This document shows positions 17,943-27,331 of a DNA stretch of 36,561 bases, in pieces. The notes beneath the pieces were generated by a model. That model was not told the origin of the DNA, ran no database searches, and saw only the letters and a program-made list of their open reading frames with translations. The position numbers and the translations under genes are program-made. How positions within the stretch are numbered: the stretch's first letter is position 1; every line of letters starts with the position of its first letter. This DNA comes from Pedobacter sp. (lineage in GTDB: Bacteria; Bacteroidota; Bacteroidia; Sphingobacteriales; Sphingobacteriaceae). Location of the stretch: assembly GCA_004210715.1 (NCBI GenBank), contig SEDB01000009.1, forward strand, positions 1 through 36,561. Direction: 5' to 3'.

Positions 17943-20513
17943 TTAATAATTTAACCCTGGAATTGGACTTTCATTCACAATTTTATCTAACATGTGTTTT
18001 AGATATTGAAAGTGAATTTTGGTGTCTTGATCTTTTGCTGTAAACGCTCCTTTACCAATATCTCTGCGTAGATCTTTAAGGTGTGCAAAAGCAAGCGCTT
18101 TCACATTCGAATACAACAATACATCAGTTGGCGTAACGGAAGCTAAAATATTATCAGTAGATCCCTGTAAGGCAAAACGTTTGTTATACATGGTAATGAT
18201 ACTGCCAACATACATTTTTTGCAAAGCCCGGCGATATTCATCTGTTGATTTACCGGTTTTTAGCTCACTAAAAATCCCATTTTTTAAATCATTTAACCAT
18301 TCTTTTGGTGAGTATGAACCTTTACCATTATCCCTTTGATTAATCATCATTCTATAAAGGCGTGATTGCGAAGTTACAGATGCTACTACACCTTGTTGTA
18401 CAGTTTGCACCGCATTGAAACTAAAACCAGGATCAATTTTATTCAGAATTTCTTTATTGGCTAACCATTTAGGAGTAGTAAATACCTGATCATTATAAAA
18501 TCTTATAGCTTCTTTTTGTTTTGCCAAGCTTACGGCCTGATAAACAGCACCTGGCTGATCAGTACTTTTCTCCGTAACCATTACACCACCTAGATATTTT
18601 AAAACGTGAAATGCGTAGCGGCTATACTGTCCAACTGCTTCTTTGTACATTTCATCTAAATTGCCATAACCTTTTCCTTCCTCTTTTGTCCAGTTGATTA
18701 ATTGCGGAACAATTCTTTTAAGGTTTTTGATGCCATACAGACTTGCTTTGATTGCATCATCACCTAAATCCTCTGATTGCGAACGCGGATCGTGATCTCT
18801 GCCCTCGCCACCAAACCATAAGCGTTTGTTACTGGCTAAACTATCAATTGTTATTTTGTTTAATATTTTAGCTTCTGCCTCAGCACTCGGCTGATCAAGA
18901 ATTGGTTTATATCCCCATTGAATTGCCCATTTATCATAATCGTTAATTCTTGGGTAAATTCCTTTTGCGCTAATATTATCTTCAGGTTGTGCTACATAAT
19001 TGAATCTGGCATAATCCATAATGGATGGCGTATGGCCATGTGCTTCTACCCAGGCTTTATCACGCAATTTTTCAACAGGAACAGTACTGCTCGCCCCCAT
19101 GTTATGACGTAAACCTAGTGTGTGACCGATTTCGTGAGAAGAAACGAAGCGGATTAACTGTCCCATCAATTCATCATCGAATTTATTTTTACGGGCTCGG
19201 GGATCAATTGCTCCAGCCTGAATCATGTACCAACGATGAACCAAATTCATCACATTGTGGTACCATCCGATATGACTTTCAATAATCTCCCCGGTTCTTG
19301 GATCTGCGATGTTTGGACCGTAAGCATTTTGCTGAGCTGATGCGAAATAACGGATTACCGAAAAACGAGCATCATCTAAACTCATGGTTGTATCTGCCTC
19401 AGGCCATTCTTTCGCCACAATTGCATTTTTAAAACCAGCCTGTTCGAAAGCTTTTTGCCAATCATTAACCCCAGCAATTAAAAATGGCCGCCATTTCTTC
19501 GGCGTTGCCGGATCGATGTAATAAACAATCTGTTTTTGCGGTTCCACTAGCTCTCCTTTTCTGAATTTTTCCAAATCTTCAGCCTTTGGCTCTAATCTCC
19601 AGCGGTGGATAAAAGCTTCCTGTTCTACTTTTTGCTGGTTATCATTGTATTTGATATTGGCACTGGCGAAGAAACCCACACGTGGATCATACAAACGTTT
19701 TCTCAATGGATTTTCAGGAAGGCGGATAAAAGACGTATTCATTCCTAAAGTAACGGCACCCGCTTCACTTACAGCCGGAAGCCTAACCCCGGTTGCAGTA
19801 TAGGTTCTAATGGTTCTAACTTCGGTATTGATCGGAAAACTTTTCACACTCTCAATGTAAGAGCGGTCTGCCGCTTGCATTCCAAGACCATAGGCTTTTT
19901 TATTTTCACCATTAAAAGCCAGCAAAGGCGATTCACTCATTAAAAAATCTGTAACATCAATTACAACGCCTGATGAATCTTTACTTTTTGCTTTGATGGG
20001 AAAAGCAGCCAGAATTGGGTTCAAATTTGAACTTTCTACTGCTTTTGAAATCATATCGGTAGAATCGGCAATACTCACTGTTGCCGAAACTTTTAAAAAC
20101 AATTTATTGTTTGGTCCTAATTCCCAGTAGATAATTTTTGAAGCAACTTCTTCGCCACCATAATTGCCAGCACCAGGAGTAGATTTGCTCAAACGGTTAA
20201 CCGCTAGAATTTCTTTCTTCAAAAGCTTGTTAGAGATTTCAAAAAAGTATTTATCATTCAGTTTATGAACAGTAAACAATCCTTTTTGAGTAACCGCTTT
20301 GGCCGTAATAATTTCAGCATAAGGCTTAATTGCAGTTTTAGTACTGTCGGCCTTTGGTTTTGCAGCCAGCGCTGTAGCTGCAGCTTTTGCTGCCGCAGCT
20401 TTCTTTTTGTTGTTTTTAAAAATGCTACAAGAGCTTGCAGTAGTAATAAGCAAAGCGGTAGCTAACAGCAGGCTTTTAGGCCCGGCGTTAAGGTTAAATA
20501 TGTTATTTTTCAT
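17943..20513 (-). CDS. Zinc-dependent metzincin-like protease lipoprotein, DUF5117/DUF4953 type (locus B)
   Basis: This 856-residue intact protease has a lipoprotein signal with lipobox TASSC (Cys29), followed by an Ala/Lys-rich linker (about 33-52). The N-terminal part corresponds to the DUF5118/DUF5117 region (GLFTVHKLNDKYFFEI, RVGFF, RYFASAQQNAYGP). The catalytic zinc site is HEIGHTLGLRH (His460, Glu461, His464, His470), the HExxHxxGxxH metzincin signature, with a Met-turn at Met499 in SIMDYARF. The large C-terminal part (to about 850) matches the DUF4953 region. It likely sits on the outer membrane and cuts proteins or peptides for the SusC/SusD pair. It begins 7 bases after susD. The broken locus A gene is a close paralogue: the stretch around the zinc site is almost identical. 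Confidence 0.93.
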   Translation of the reverse strand: MKNNIFNLNAGPKSLLLATALLITTASSCSIFKNNKKKAAAAKAAATALAAKPKADSTKTAIKPYAEIITAKAVTQKGLFTVHKLNDKYFFEISNKLLKKEILAVNRLSKSTPGAGNYGGEEVASKIIYWELGPNNKLFLKVSATVSIADSTDMISKAVESSNLNPILAAFPIKAKSKDSSGVVIDVTDFLMSESPLLAFNGENKKAYGLGMQAADRSYIESVKSFPINTEVRTIRTYTATGVRLPAVSEAGAVTLGMNTSFIRLPENPLRKRLYDPRVGFFASANIKYNDNQQKVEQEAFIHRWRLEPKAEDLEKFRKGELVEPQKQIVYYIDPATPKKWRPFLIAGVNDWQKAFEQAGFKNAIVAKEWPEADTTMSLDDARFSVIRYFASAQQNAYGPNIADPRTGEIIESHIGWYHNVMNLVHRWYMIQAGAIDPRARKNKFDDELMGQLIRFVSSHEIGHTLGLRHNMGASSTVPVEKLRDKAWVEAHGHTPSIMDYARFNYVAQPEDNISAKGIYPRINDYDKWAIQWGYKPILDQPSAEAEAKILNKITIDSLASNKRLWFGGEGRDHDPRSQSEDLGDDAIKASLYGIKNLKRIVPQLINWTKEEGKGYGNLDEMYKEAVGQYSRYAFHVLKYLGGVMVTEKSTDQPGAVYQAVSLAKQKEAIRFYNDQVFTTPKWLANKEILNKIDPGFSFNAVQTVQQGVVASVTSQSRLYRMMINQRDNGKGSYSPKEWLNDLKNGIFSELKTGKSTDEYRRALQKMYVGSIITMYNKRFALQGSTDNILASVTPTDVLLYSNVKALAFAHLKDLRRDIGKGAFTAKDQDTKIHFQYLKHMLDKIVNESPIPGLNY

Positions 20514-20520
20514 GTTTCGT

Positions 20521-21927
20521 TTAGTAACCCGGATTTTGGATTAGGTTAGGATTGGCATCAATAGCATTATTGGGTAACGGAAGTAATTTGGCTGCTGGCC
20601 TATAGCTGGTTTTCAAGGCACCAAGAACGGCATCAGCCTGTCCAGTTCTTTTTAAATTATACCAGCGATGTGCTTGTTCGCAAAAAAACTCCTTTCTGGT
20701 TTCCAATAAAATTTCATCCAATAATATAGTTTGTGCGGTAGTTGTACTTAATGCAGTTTGCGCCCTTGAACGGATAACATTTAAATCGCTCAAAGCTCCA
20801 CTCAAATTATTGCCAATTCTGGTTCTTGCTTCAGCCCTAATGAGATACTGCTCGGCCAATCTTAAAACTGTAGGCGATTCTACTACTCCAGCGGCAACAG
20901 CCAAGGCATTTGTGGTATATTTATATTTATAAGGCAGCACCTTAACAGCACCAGCAACGATGTAATTCGTCATCCAACGCTGACGACGAAGATCAGTGCT
21001 AGCAAAAAGATTTAAAAATGCCGGACGAATTTCAAATTGTGGGTCGGTGCCGGTAAATGGCAAAAATGTTCCGGCTTCAACTGTATATTGATTTATTACC
21101 GCCAATGGCGATGACATCTGCCAAATACTTTCAGTGTTATTTTTTGTCCATACTCCGGTAGCAATATTTGCAGAAGGAATCATAACATATAAACTGGAAC
21201 CTATTACTTCTGAAGCATTACTCTCCGCAGCAGCATAATTTTCGGTAAATAAGCTTACCCTGGCCAATAACGAAGCTGCCACAAATTTATTAACGCCTAA
21301 TCTGGCATTGGATGACGCAGAATAATCAGCCAAAAGATCGGCTTTAGCTTCGGTTAGATCAGCTGTAATTTGAGCATAAACATTTGCCACAGCTTCTTTG
21401 GGTAACATGGAACTTACACCCACATCAGTAGTTAAAACCAAGGGAACTCCACCAAAGGTATTTACTAAATTGAAATAGCAATAGGCCCTGATTACTTTTG
21501 CTTCAGCCGTGAATTGTTTTTTTACGGCAGCAGATGTACCCTGGTATTTTTGCAAACCTTCTATAATCGAATTAGCTCTGTAGATAATGGCATACCAATC
21601 TGAAAAAATTGAGCTCTGTGCGGAGCTTACCGTAGTGTATGAATTATCGAAAAGTTCCCGATATGTGGTATTGACACCTATATACAACAGGTCATCTGCC
21701 TGAATTGAACTGTAAACCGGAACGAATGTATTTTGGGTAGACGTTGATGCTAAACCTGTATATAGTCCAGATAAAGCATTAGCAGCCAATTTATCAGAAG
21801 AAAACACAACCGATGTTGTAATTTCATTCAAAGGTGGGTCGATTTCCACTGTTTTTTCGCAGGCAGAAAAAACCAGTGTGGCTAATGTGATGCTGCTCAA
21901 CAATATTTTATGAAATGATTTTGTCAT
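20521..21927 (-). CDS. SusD/RagB-family outer-membrane lipoprotein (locus B)
   Basis: The start at 21927 (MTKSFHKILLSSITLATLVF) gives a proper lipoprotein signal with lipobox VFSAC (Cys23). The longer frame up to 21966 overlaps susC and adds only 13 unlikely residues. The 468-residue protein shows SusD hallmarks: an N-terminal EIDPPLNEI region, helices with FTAEAKVIRAYCYFNLVNTFG, and a C-terminal half with LRLAEQYLIRAEARTR, LNVIRSRA, ILLETRKEFFCEQAHRWYNLKR and the end NPNLIQNPGY. It would bind substrate at the surface and close over the SusC channel. It starts 10 bases after the susC stop. It is only distantly similar to the locus A SusD, so the two loci probably prefer different ligands. Confidence 0.94.
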   Translation of the reverse strand: MTKSFHKILLSSITLATLVFSACEKTVEIDPPLNEITTSVVFSSDKLAANALSGLYTGLASTSTQNTFVPVYSSIQADDLLYIGVNTTYRELFDNSYTTVSSAQSSIFSDWYAIIYRANSIIEGLQKYQGTSAAVKKQFTAEAKVIRAYCYFNLVNTFGGVPLVLTTDVGVSSMLPKEAVANVYAQITADLTEAKADLLADYSASSNARLGVNKFVAASLLARVSLFTENYAAAESNASEVIGSSLYVMIPSANIATGVWTKNNTESIWQMSSPLAVINQYTVEAGTFLPFTGTDPQFEIRPAFLNLFASTDLRRQRWMTNYIVAGAVKVLPYKYKYTTNALAVAAGVVESPTVLRLAEQYLIRAEARTRIGNNLSGALSDLNVIRSRAQTALSTTTAQTILLDEILLETRKEFFCEQAHRWYNLKRTGQADAVLGALKTSYRPAAKLLPLPNNAIDANPNLIQNPGY

Positions 21928-21937
21928 GATTGAAATT

Positions 21938-24900
21938 TTAAAAAGTGAATTGTAAACCTGCAACAATGGTACGCAATGGTGGAGTAGCTACGCCCTGCGA
22001 CTCCGGGTCGAAACCTTTATAGCCCGTAATGGTCCATAAGTTTTGCGCCTGGGTAAATACCCTGATATTTTCGGCGTGTACTTTTGATAGCCACTTAGCT
22101 GGTAAGTCGTACGATAAGCTCACGTTTTTAAGTCTAATGAAGGAAGCATCAACTACATTTGCATCAGACCCTGTCCAATTGCTATAGCCAAAATAAGCAG
22201 CTCTACCATTTACCCCGGCAGTTCCGGCAGTTACCAGATAATCTTGAGATCCTAAAGCCAGGTAATCATTAACTACACTAGCTGCCGAGTTATACATATA
22301 TCCAGGAGGATAAAAGGATGCGTTAGCCAAACTTCTTCCCTGCTGTTTAACAAATTGAAATGTAAAATCAAGATTAAAGTTTTTATAAGTAATTGAGTTA
22401 TTTAAGCCACCAAAGAATTTTGGATAAGTGGTACCAATATAATATCGATCTCCCCTCCCAATTTCTGATAATCCGGTAGTAGGAGAAGCTGTACCTCCAG
22501 TGCCATTTAAATCTGCAAATGCTGGTAAATTCGTATTAGGATCAATGCCTAAAAACTGGTAACCGGCAATAAAACTGATGGGTTTACCAACTAAATAAGT
22601 GGTATAATATGATGTTTTTTCAATTCCTGGAAATGACAACAACTTGTTTTCATTTTTGCTGATATTGAAAGATGAGGTCCAGGTGAAGTCTTTGCTCTTA
22701 ATGTTTGTACTAATTAAGCTCACTTCTACACCAGAATTTTGGACATTTGCAGCGAGGTTACTTTGATAACCTGTAAAACCTGCTTGCGGACTTAGTGGAT
22801 AGGTGATCAACTGGTTTCCGCTCCTGTTTCGATAATATGAAGCAACTAATGATAATCTATCCTTAAAGAAACCTAATTCTAAGGCAACTTCCAATTTCTT
22901 GGTTGTTTCCCACTGATAATCATCATTGGCTATACGTGAGGGATTTAAGCTGGAATTTCCATTATAAACTGCCGTTGACGTTGAGTAAGTGGCCAGGTAA
23001 GCGTAATCACCAATATCATCGCTACCAACAGTGCCATAACTTCCGCGAAGTTTACCAAAACTGAACCAGTTAGTTTTGTCTTTTAAAAATTCTTCTTCAG
23101 TGAAAATCCATGCTGCACCTAATGAACCGAAATTACCGAACTTTTTGTTTGGTCCAAACCTTGATGAACCGTCTCTTCTAAAATTTGCGTTTAAAATGTA
23201 TTTGTTTTCTATATTGTAATTTACTCGACCAAAAAGCGAAGCATATTTAAACTCTTTTGATGATGCACTTGTGCTAATAGTAGTGGCTGAAGATAAGTTT
23301 GTTAGAAAATCATCTGAAGGAAAGCCTGTTGCACTAGAGTAATAGGGTTGTTCAGATTTTCTATACTGGTAAGTTCCACCCGCCAGCACATTCAACAATC
23401 CTCTCCACACTTTACGGTTGTAAGTAATTTGTGGTTCTACAATATAGGTATTGGTGTAAGTGTATGCAAAAGCAGCAGTACCCGATGTAGGTACAGAAAA
23501 TGCAGTATTTAATGAACTTAATGGCCTTATGGTTGTTTGCTTCATATCAGTTTTGCTATAACCAAATGAAGATTTGATATCCAAACCATCTAAAATATTG
23601 TATTTCAGATTTAAGTTTGATGATAAATTACTGCTTCTATTATCATTGGTTTGATATAAAAAGCCAAGTGGATTATTTAAACCCGAAACCCAGTATAAAC
23701 TTCCATCAGCTTTATAAAGCGGATAATTTGGGGGTAAATTGTAAGCATAATTGGCTAAATCCGTTGTAGAAATATCATTTTTATCTGTAGAATAAATAGC
23801 GGAAAAACCCATATTAAATTTTTGATCCAGGGAGCTATGATTAAGATTTACATTAAAACCACCGCGTTGATAGGATTGATCGCCAGGAAACACATTTCCT
23901 TCCTTATGGTAAGTACCGCTGATGTAAAAATTAGTACGATTATCTCCTCCAGAAACATTCGCACTGATGTCATTCGTTCTCGCCGTTCCGCCCAAAATTT
24001 CTCTTAACCAATCTGTATTAGCAGTTTGATCCCAAACTAATAAATCCGGAGCAGTAGTTGTTGATGGCGCAGCAGGATTTGTGGTTACATTTGCAAAGCC
24101 TTTTTTACGTAACGCCAGGTATTGATCGATACCAAGCATTTCAACAAAGTGAGGAACTACCGAAGCACCCGACGAGGCATTCACACCGAATTTTGTTTTA
24201 CCTGATTTACCCCTTTTTGTAGTGATTAAAACCACTCCATTTGCAGCTCTTGAACCATAAATTGCTGTAGCATCTGCATCTTTCAATACTTCTATACTCT
24301 CAATATCAGCAGGATTAATAATATTTAATGGACTAGTTTGGCCTTCTGCTGATGGCAATCCCGTAATTCCTGATGGCGAAGCGGCCAGGTTAATTTGTTC
24401 TGACAAAAAAGGTACACCATCAACTATGTAAAGTGGTCTATTGGCTTTACCAATTGAATTTGCTCCACGAATTTGAACATTCATCCCCGCTCCTGGCAAA
24501 CCATTGGTTTGAACCACAGACACACCAGGCATTCTGGCCTGAAGTGTTTGCAAAATATTGGTTACGGGTTGCTTTTCTATTTCTTTGGCACTAATTCCAT
24601 TTTGTGAACCAGTAGTGGTTCTGCGAGTTGTGGTGCCATAACCAATAATCACTACTTCATCTAATTTAGCAGGATCCAGCTTCATCTTCACAGTCAAATT
24701 AGCAGCCGTATTTACAGTAATATTCTGTGTACTGTAGCCAATATAAATAAATTCGATAATGGTATTGGGGCCTGCTACGCCAATGGCAAAATTACCTTTC
24801 GCATTGGTTGAAACAGACTGGTTACCATTTTTAACCCGAATAGATACGCCAACCAGGGGTTCATCTTTTTCATCAACAACTTTCCCATTTACCACAAAGC

Positions 24901-25402
24901 CATCGCGTTTTCCAGATAAATTATCAGTTAAAATTTCAGGTTGCTTAAATGGTTCGGCTTCTTTTTCACTTTGAGTTTTTACAACTACAAACTGATCATT
25001 GATGACTTCATAAGTTAGTTTGTTCGCATTTAAAATCTGATCTAGAAGATCTTTTAGTTTGATATTATTGTAACTCCCGCTGATAGCACCAACATTTTTT
25101 TTGATTTGATTATTGTAAACCAATCTGAATTTGGCTCTTTGCGCAATAGTTTTTAAAACATTTTCAAGTTTTTGGTCAGAAAACTCAATGGATAATCTTT
25201 TTTCAGTAAGCTGTGCATTCACTGATGATGACCAGCTAAACTGAACAGCAATGACGATACCCAAAATTTGCAGTAAAGAAAATTTCATAATCCTAGTTAA
25301 TATGGGGAGCGCTATCGCTTTAAAGAGATGCTTATTTACCTCTTGATTAACCAGCCTAAAGTTTAGGGCACAGGCTGGCCTTTTGAACAATTTTTTGTAC
25401 AT
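21938..25402 (-). CDS. SusC/RagA-family TonB-dependent transporter with STN domain (locus B)
   Basis: This 1154-residue protein is complete. The start at 25402 gives the long basic N-terminus usual for this group; an alternative is Met39 (25288), which begins the actual signal peptide (KFSLLQILGIVIAVQFSW, cleavage after VNA). Domains in order are STN (about 68-141, RLSIEFSDQKLENVLKTI), CarboxypepD_reg (170-245), the TonB-box-like DEVVIIGYG, the plug with PLYIVDGVPF and ATAIYGSRAANGVVLITTKRG, and a barrel ending in TF. The STN domain marks it as a signal-transducing transporter that talks to a FecR anti-sigma, and one lies directly upstream. The gap to fecR (108 bases) contains a hairpin and a possible antisense transcript. 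It would import the products of the neighbouring protease. Confidence 0.94.
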   Translation of the reverse strand: MYKKLFKRPACALNFRLVNQEVNKHLFKAIALPILTRIMKFSLLQILGIVIAVQFSWSSSVNAQLTEKRLSIEFSDQKLENVLKTIAQRAKFRLVYNNQIKKNVGAISGSYNNIKLKDLLDQILNANKLTYEVINDQFVVVKTQSEKEAEPFKQPEILTDNLSGKRDGFVVNGKVVDEKDEPLVGVSIRVKNGNQSVSTNAKGNFAIGVAGPNTIIEFIYIGYSTQNITVNTAANLTVKMKLDPAKLDEVVIIGYGTTTRRTTTGSQNGISAKEIEKQPVTNILQTLQARMPGVSVVQTNGLPGAGMNVQIRGANSIGKANRPLYIVDGVPFLSEQINLAASPSGITGLPSAEGQTSPLNIINPADIESIEVLKDADATAIYGSRAANGVVLITTKRGKSGKTKFGVNASSGASVVPHFVEMLGIDQYLALRKKGFANVTTNPAAPSTTTAPDLLVWDQTANTDWLREILGGTARTNDISANVSGGDNRTNFYISGTYHKEGNVFPGDQSYQRGGFNVNLNHSSLDQKFNMGFSAIYSTDKNDISTTDLANYAYNLPPNYPLYKADGSLYWVSGLNNPLGFLYQTNDNRSSNLSSNLNLKYNILDGLDIKSSFGYSKTDMKQTTIRPLSSLNTAFSVPTSGTAAFAYTYTNTYIVEPQITYNRKVWRGLLNVLAGGTYQYRKSEQPYYSSATGFPSDDFLTNLSSATTISTSASSKEFKYASLFGRVNYNIENKYILNANFRRDGSSRFGPNKKFGNFGSLGAAWIFTEEEFLKDKTNWFSFGKLRGSYGTVGSDDIGDYAYLATYSTSTAVYNGNSSLNPSRIANDDYQWETTKKLEVALELGFFKDRLSLVASYYRNRSGNQLITYPLSPQAGFTGYQSNLAANVQNSGVEVSLISTNIKSKDFTWTSSFNISKNENKLLSFPGIEKTSYYTTYLVGKPISFIAGYQFLGIDPNTNLPAFADLNGTGGTASPTTGLSEIGRGDRYYIGTTYPKFFGGLNNSITYKNFNLDFTFQFVKQQGRSLANASFYPPGYMYNSAASVVNDYLALGSQDYLVTAGTAGVNGRAAYFGYSNWTGSDANVVDASFIRLKNVSLSYDLPAKWLSKVHAENIRVFTQAQNLWTITGYKGFDPESQGVATPPLRTIVAGLQFTF

Positions 25403-25482
25403 TTGTTTGGTTTTAGTAGTAAAGTATTAGGCTTCTAAATCTTCACAGCAGGGTGTTGCAGCACGCCTGCTGTTGCTTTTTT
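25398..25482 (+). ncRNA. Candidate antisense small RNA over the susC leader of locus B
   Basis: On the plus strand, opposite to fecR-susC, TACATTTG (25398-25405) matches the Bacteroidota -7 box. About 40 bases later an 8-bp perfect stem (ACAGCAGG at 25445-25452, CCTGCTGT at 25466-25473, extended by 3 pairs past a bulged base) is followed by TGC and six T residues, the layout of a rho-independent terminator. No plus-strand gene leads into it. A transcript of about 70 bases (roughly 25412-25482) would be fully antisense to the susC leader. Cis-antisense RNAs at this place are known from Bacteroides utilisation loci with sigma/anti-sigma control. No -33 TTTG is seen, so the promoter is uncertain. 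Confidence 0.4.
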
Positions 25483-25510
25483 CAAATAGTTTGTGGTATT
25501 ATTTATCTCA

Positions 25511-26512
25511 TTAGTTACATCCTCCTCCAGTTAAGTCAATTTGGTTTTTATTAATGGTATATTGAGAATTAGTAACAGCCGAAATTACTTTTAGGGTATT
25601 GTCTAACGACTGATCAGTTACATCAGCAGATAGATAGCAATTCGAATAGTTATTTTTCCCGGTGTTAATTTTCACATTAAATTTTTTCTCTACACGATCT
25701 TTTACTTCGCTGAAGGCAATGTTTTCAAAGTTCATGTCGTATTCTGTACCATTTAAAATCAAAACTTTTTCTGAAATCGGCGCCGGAGTTAAACGTTGTG
25801 AATTTTGGTTGCCATTTACTTCGAATTCATTTCCATGCGTAATAATAATTGGCTTTTCCAGCTCGTCTTTTGATTTGTTGGATGATGATATGGCGACTTT
25901 GCCGGTAAGTACTGTTAATTTGAATATTTTGGCTTCGATACTTTCTTTTATATTGAAACTGGTACCTAAAACCCGGGCAAGATAATTTCCGGTTCTAATT
26001 ACAAAAGGGTGTGTTTTATCTTTAGCTACCTCGAACAATGCTTCGCCATGAAGTATCACGTTGCGGGTACTGTCGTTAAATTTACTAGGATATTCCAACC
26101 TGCTGTTTCCTTTGAGCCACACAATCGAATGATCAGGTAAGTGTATTTTGGTGATCATGCCATTTGAATATGCCCGGATATTTTTAACAACCTGCTCTTG
26201 TTTTGCCGTTTTTAACCAAAGAAAAATTCCAATGCTACATACCAATAAAATAGATGCCGCAATGGCTAGATAGTTTCTAATGAATTTTGGCTGATTTACT
26301 GGAACAAATTCTATCTTAGATATCAACGACTTGTATAATCTTTCACTCAGTTGTTCTTTAGTTTCATTTTTCAACTCCCAAATTGGAATTTCAGTGGGAT
26401 TTAATGCATACCAGGCATCCAATTTTTCTTTTTCTTCAGAGCTTATCGTTCCGCTTAGCATCTTTTTTGCTAAAAAATAGATTTCGGAAGGTAATTTGTC
26501 GGCGTTTTTCAT
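25511..26512 (-). CDS. FecR-family anti-sigma factor (locus B)
   Basis: This 333-residue protein has a cytoplasmic N-terminus with the FecR-type sequence YFLAKKMLSGTISSEEKEKLDAW (1-35), a membrane helix (about 80-101, YLAIAASILLVCSIGIFLWL), a periplasmic FecR domain (about 110-215, KIHLPDHSIVWLKGNSRLEYP and VILHGEALFEVAKDKTHPF) and a DUF4974 end (about 260-328, FENIAFSEVKDRVEKKFNVK). It ends in GGGCN. It would restrain the sigma factor encoded 50 bases upstream until the STN domain of the SusC encoded downstream signals occupancy. It is only moderately similar to the locus A FecR, so cross-talk between the two systems is possible but not implied. Confidence 0.94.
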   Translation of the reverse strand: MKNADKLPSEIYFLAKKMLSGTISSEEKEKLDAWYALNPTEIPIWELKNETKEQLSERLYKSLISKIEFVPVNQPKFIRNYLAIAASILLVCSIGIFLWLKTAKQEQVVKNIRAYSNGMITKIHLPDHSIVWLKGNSRLEYPSKFNDSTRNVILHGEALFEVAKDKTHPFVIRTGNYLARVLGTSFNIKESIEAKIFKLTVLTGKVAISSSNKSKDELEKPIIITHGNEFEVNGNQNSQRLTPAPISEKVLILNGTEYDMNFENIAFSEVKDRVEKKFNVKINTGKNNYSNCYLSADVTDQSLDNTLKVISAVTNSQYTINKNQIDLTGGGCN

Positions 26513-26562
26513 GGTCTTATACCTATATAGTATAAAAAACCTTTACTAACCCTTGCTCAGAA

Positions 26563-27135
26563 TTAAAAAAAATACAAAAAAGATGTAAATCCGTTTAAAT
26601 TACCTTTAATATGCTTAACTGCTTTGGTAATATGGCCCTCAACAGTCTTTTCACTGATATCAAGCGCCGATGATATTTCTTTTGTAGAAAGACCTTGCTC
26701 CCGGCTGAGGCGAAAAACCATTTGACATTTCTCAGGGAGTTGTGCGACTAGAGTTTCAATCTGAATAATAATTTCGCTGAATGCTAAATGTTGCTCCGTG
26801 CTGTGGTCAATGAGCTGATTTTCTACTTCTTCTCCAATTTCTACATTCTCATGTTTCGATCTGGTAGCGATTTTGGCATAAATAGAATATTTCAGTGCTG
26901 CTGAGATATAGGTTCTGAAAGAATAATTTAAAACGGTTTTATGCCGGTTAGACCAGATACTAAGAAAAACTTCCTGAACAACCTCTTCTGATTCTTCCTG
27001 AACTTTTAGTTTGGTATAGGCAACCTGAAGCAATTTATCCCAATAGCGATTATAAAGAATTTTAAATGCACCTTGATTATCTTTCCTCAATTGCTCAAAT
27101 AGAATTTCATCAGAATGCTCTTCAGGAACGTGCAT
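26563..27135 (-). CDS. ECF-subfamily RNA polymerase sigma factor, FecI-like (locus B)
   Basis: This 190-residue protein has sigma70 region 2 (about 20-85, AFKILYNRYWDKLLQVAY, EESEEVVQEVFLSIWSNR and FRTYISAALKYSIYAKI) and region 4 (about 125-175, LPEKCQMVFRLSREQGLSTK and the helix-turn-helix EISSALDISEKTVEGHITKA). The C-terminal tail is short and hydrophobic. It is the first gene of locus B, with fecR 50 bases downstream, and would direct polymerase to the susC promoter of this locus. The start MHVPEEHSDE is the only good ATG, and a plausible promoter lies just upstream. I am sure of the family; the target promoters are inferred. Confidence 0.94.
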   Translation of the reverse strand: MHVPEEHSDEILFEQLRKDNQGAFKILYNRYWDKLLQVAYTKLKVQEESEEVVQEVFLSIWSNRHKTVLNYSFRTYISAALKYSIYAKIATRSKHENVEIGEEVENQLIDHSTEQHLAFSEIIIQIETLVAQLPEKCQMVFRLSREQGLSTKEISSALDISEKTVEGHITKAVKHIKGNLNGFTSFLYFF

Positions 27136-27150
27136 CGCTATACTTTTTGG

Positions 27151-27181
27151 CTAATATAAAGGTTAAATTTATATTATCAAA
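27151..27181 (-). promoter_or_regulatory. Candidate promoter of the locus B sigma gene
   Basis: On the minus strand TTTG (27181-27178) is followed after 19 bases by TATATTAG (27158-27151), one base off the TAnnTTTG consensus. The spacing is right for a Bacteroidota -33/-7 promoter. The leader to the ATG at 27135 would be about 10 bases. Confidence 0.4.
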
Positions 27182-27331
27182 TTGAAAACCACAGCTTAAG
27201 CACAACCTTTATTAAGGTACATATGTGAATTTAATGCTATATCCATAAACATTTAAAAAATTTCAACCTTAAACATAGTTTACCAAACTGAATAAGGTAA
27301 ACCACACTGAAAGGCAAATTATTTTAAGGCA

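Noticed and set aside
25662-25985. Plus-strand open frame of 107 codons opposite fecR of locus B
   Set aside because: It is antisense to the FecR and DUF4974 regions, which are certain; the translation is low-complexity and hydrophobic without a family.
27278-27302. Perfect 7-bp inverted repeat GTTTACC/GGTAAAC
   Set aside because: It has no T-run for a terminator and no promoter box around it; it could be chance or a site of unknown use.
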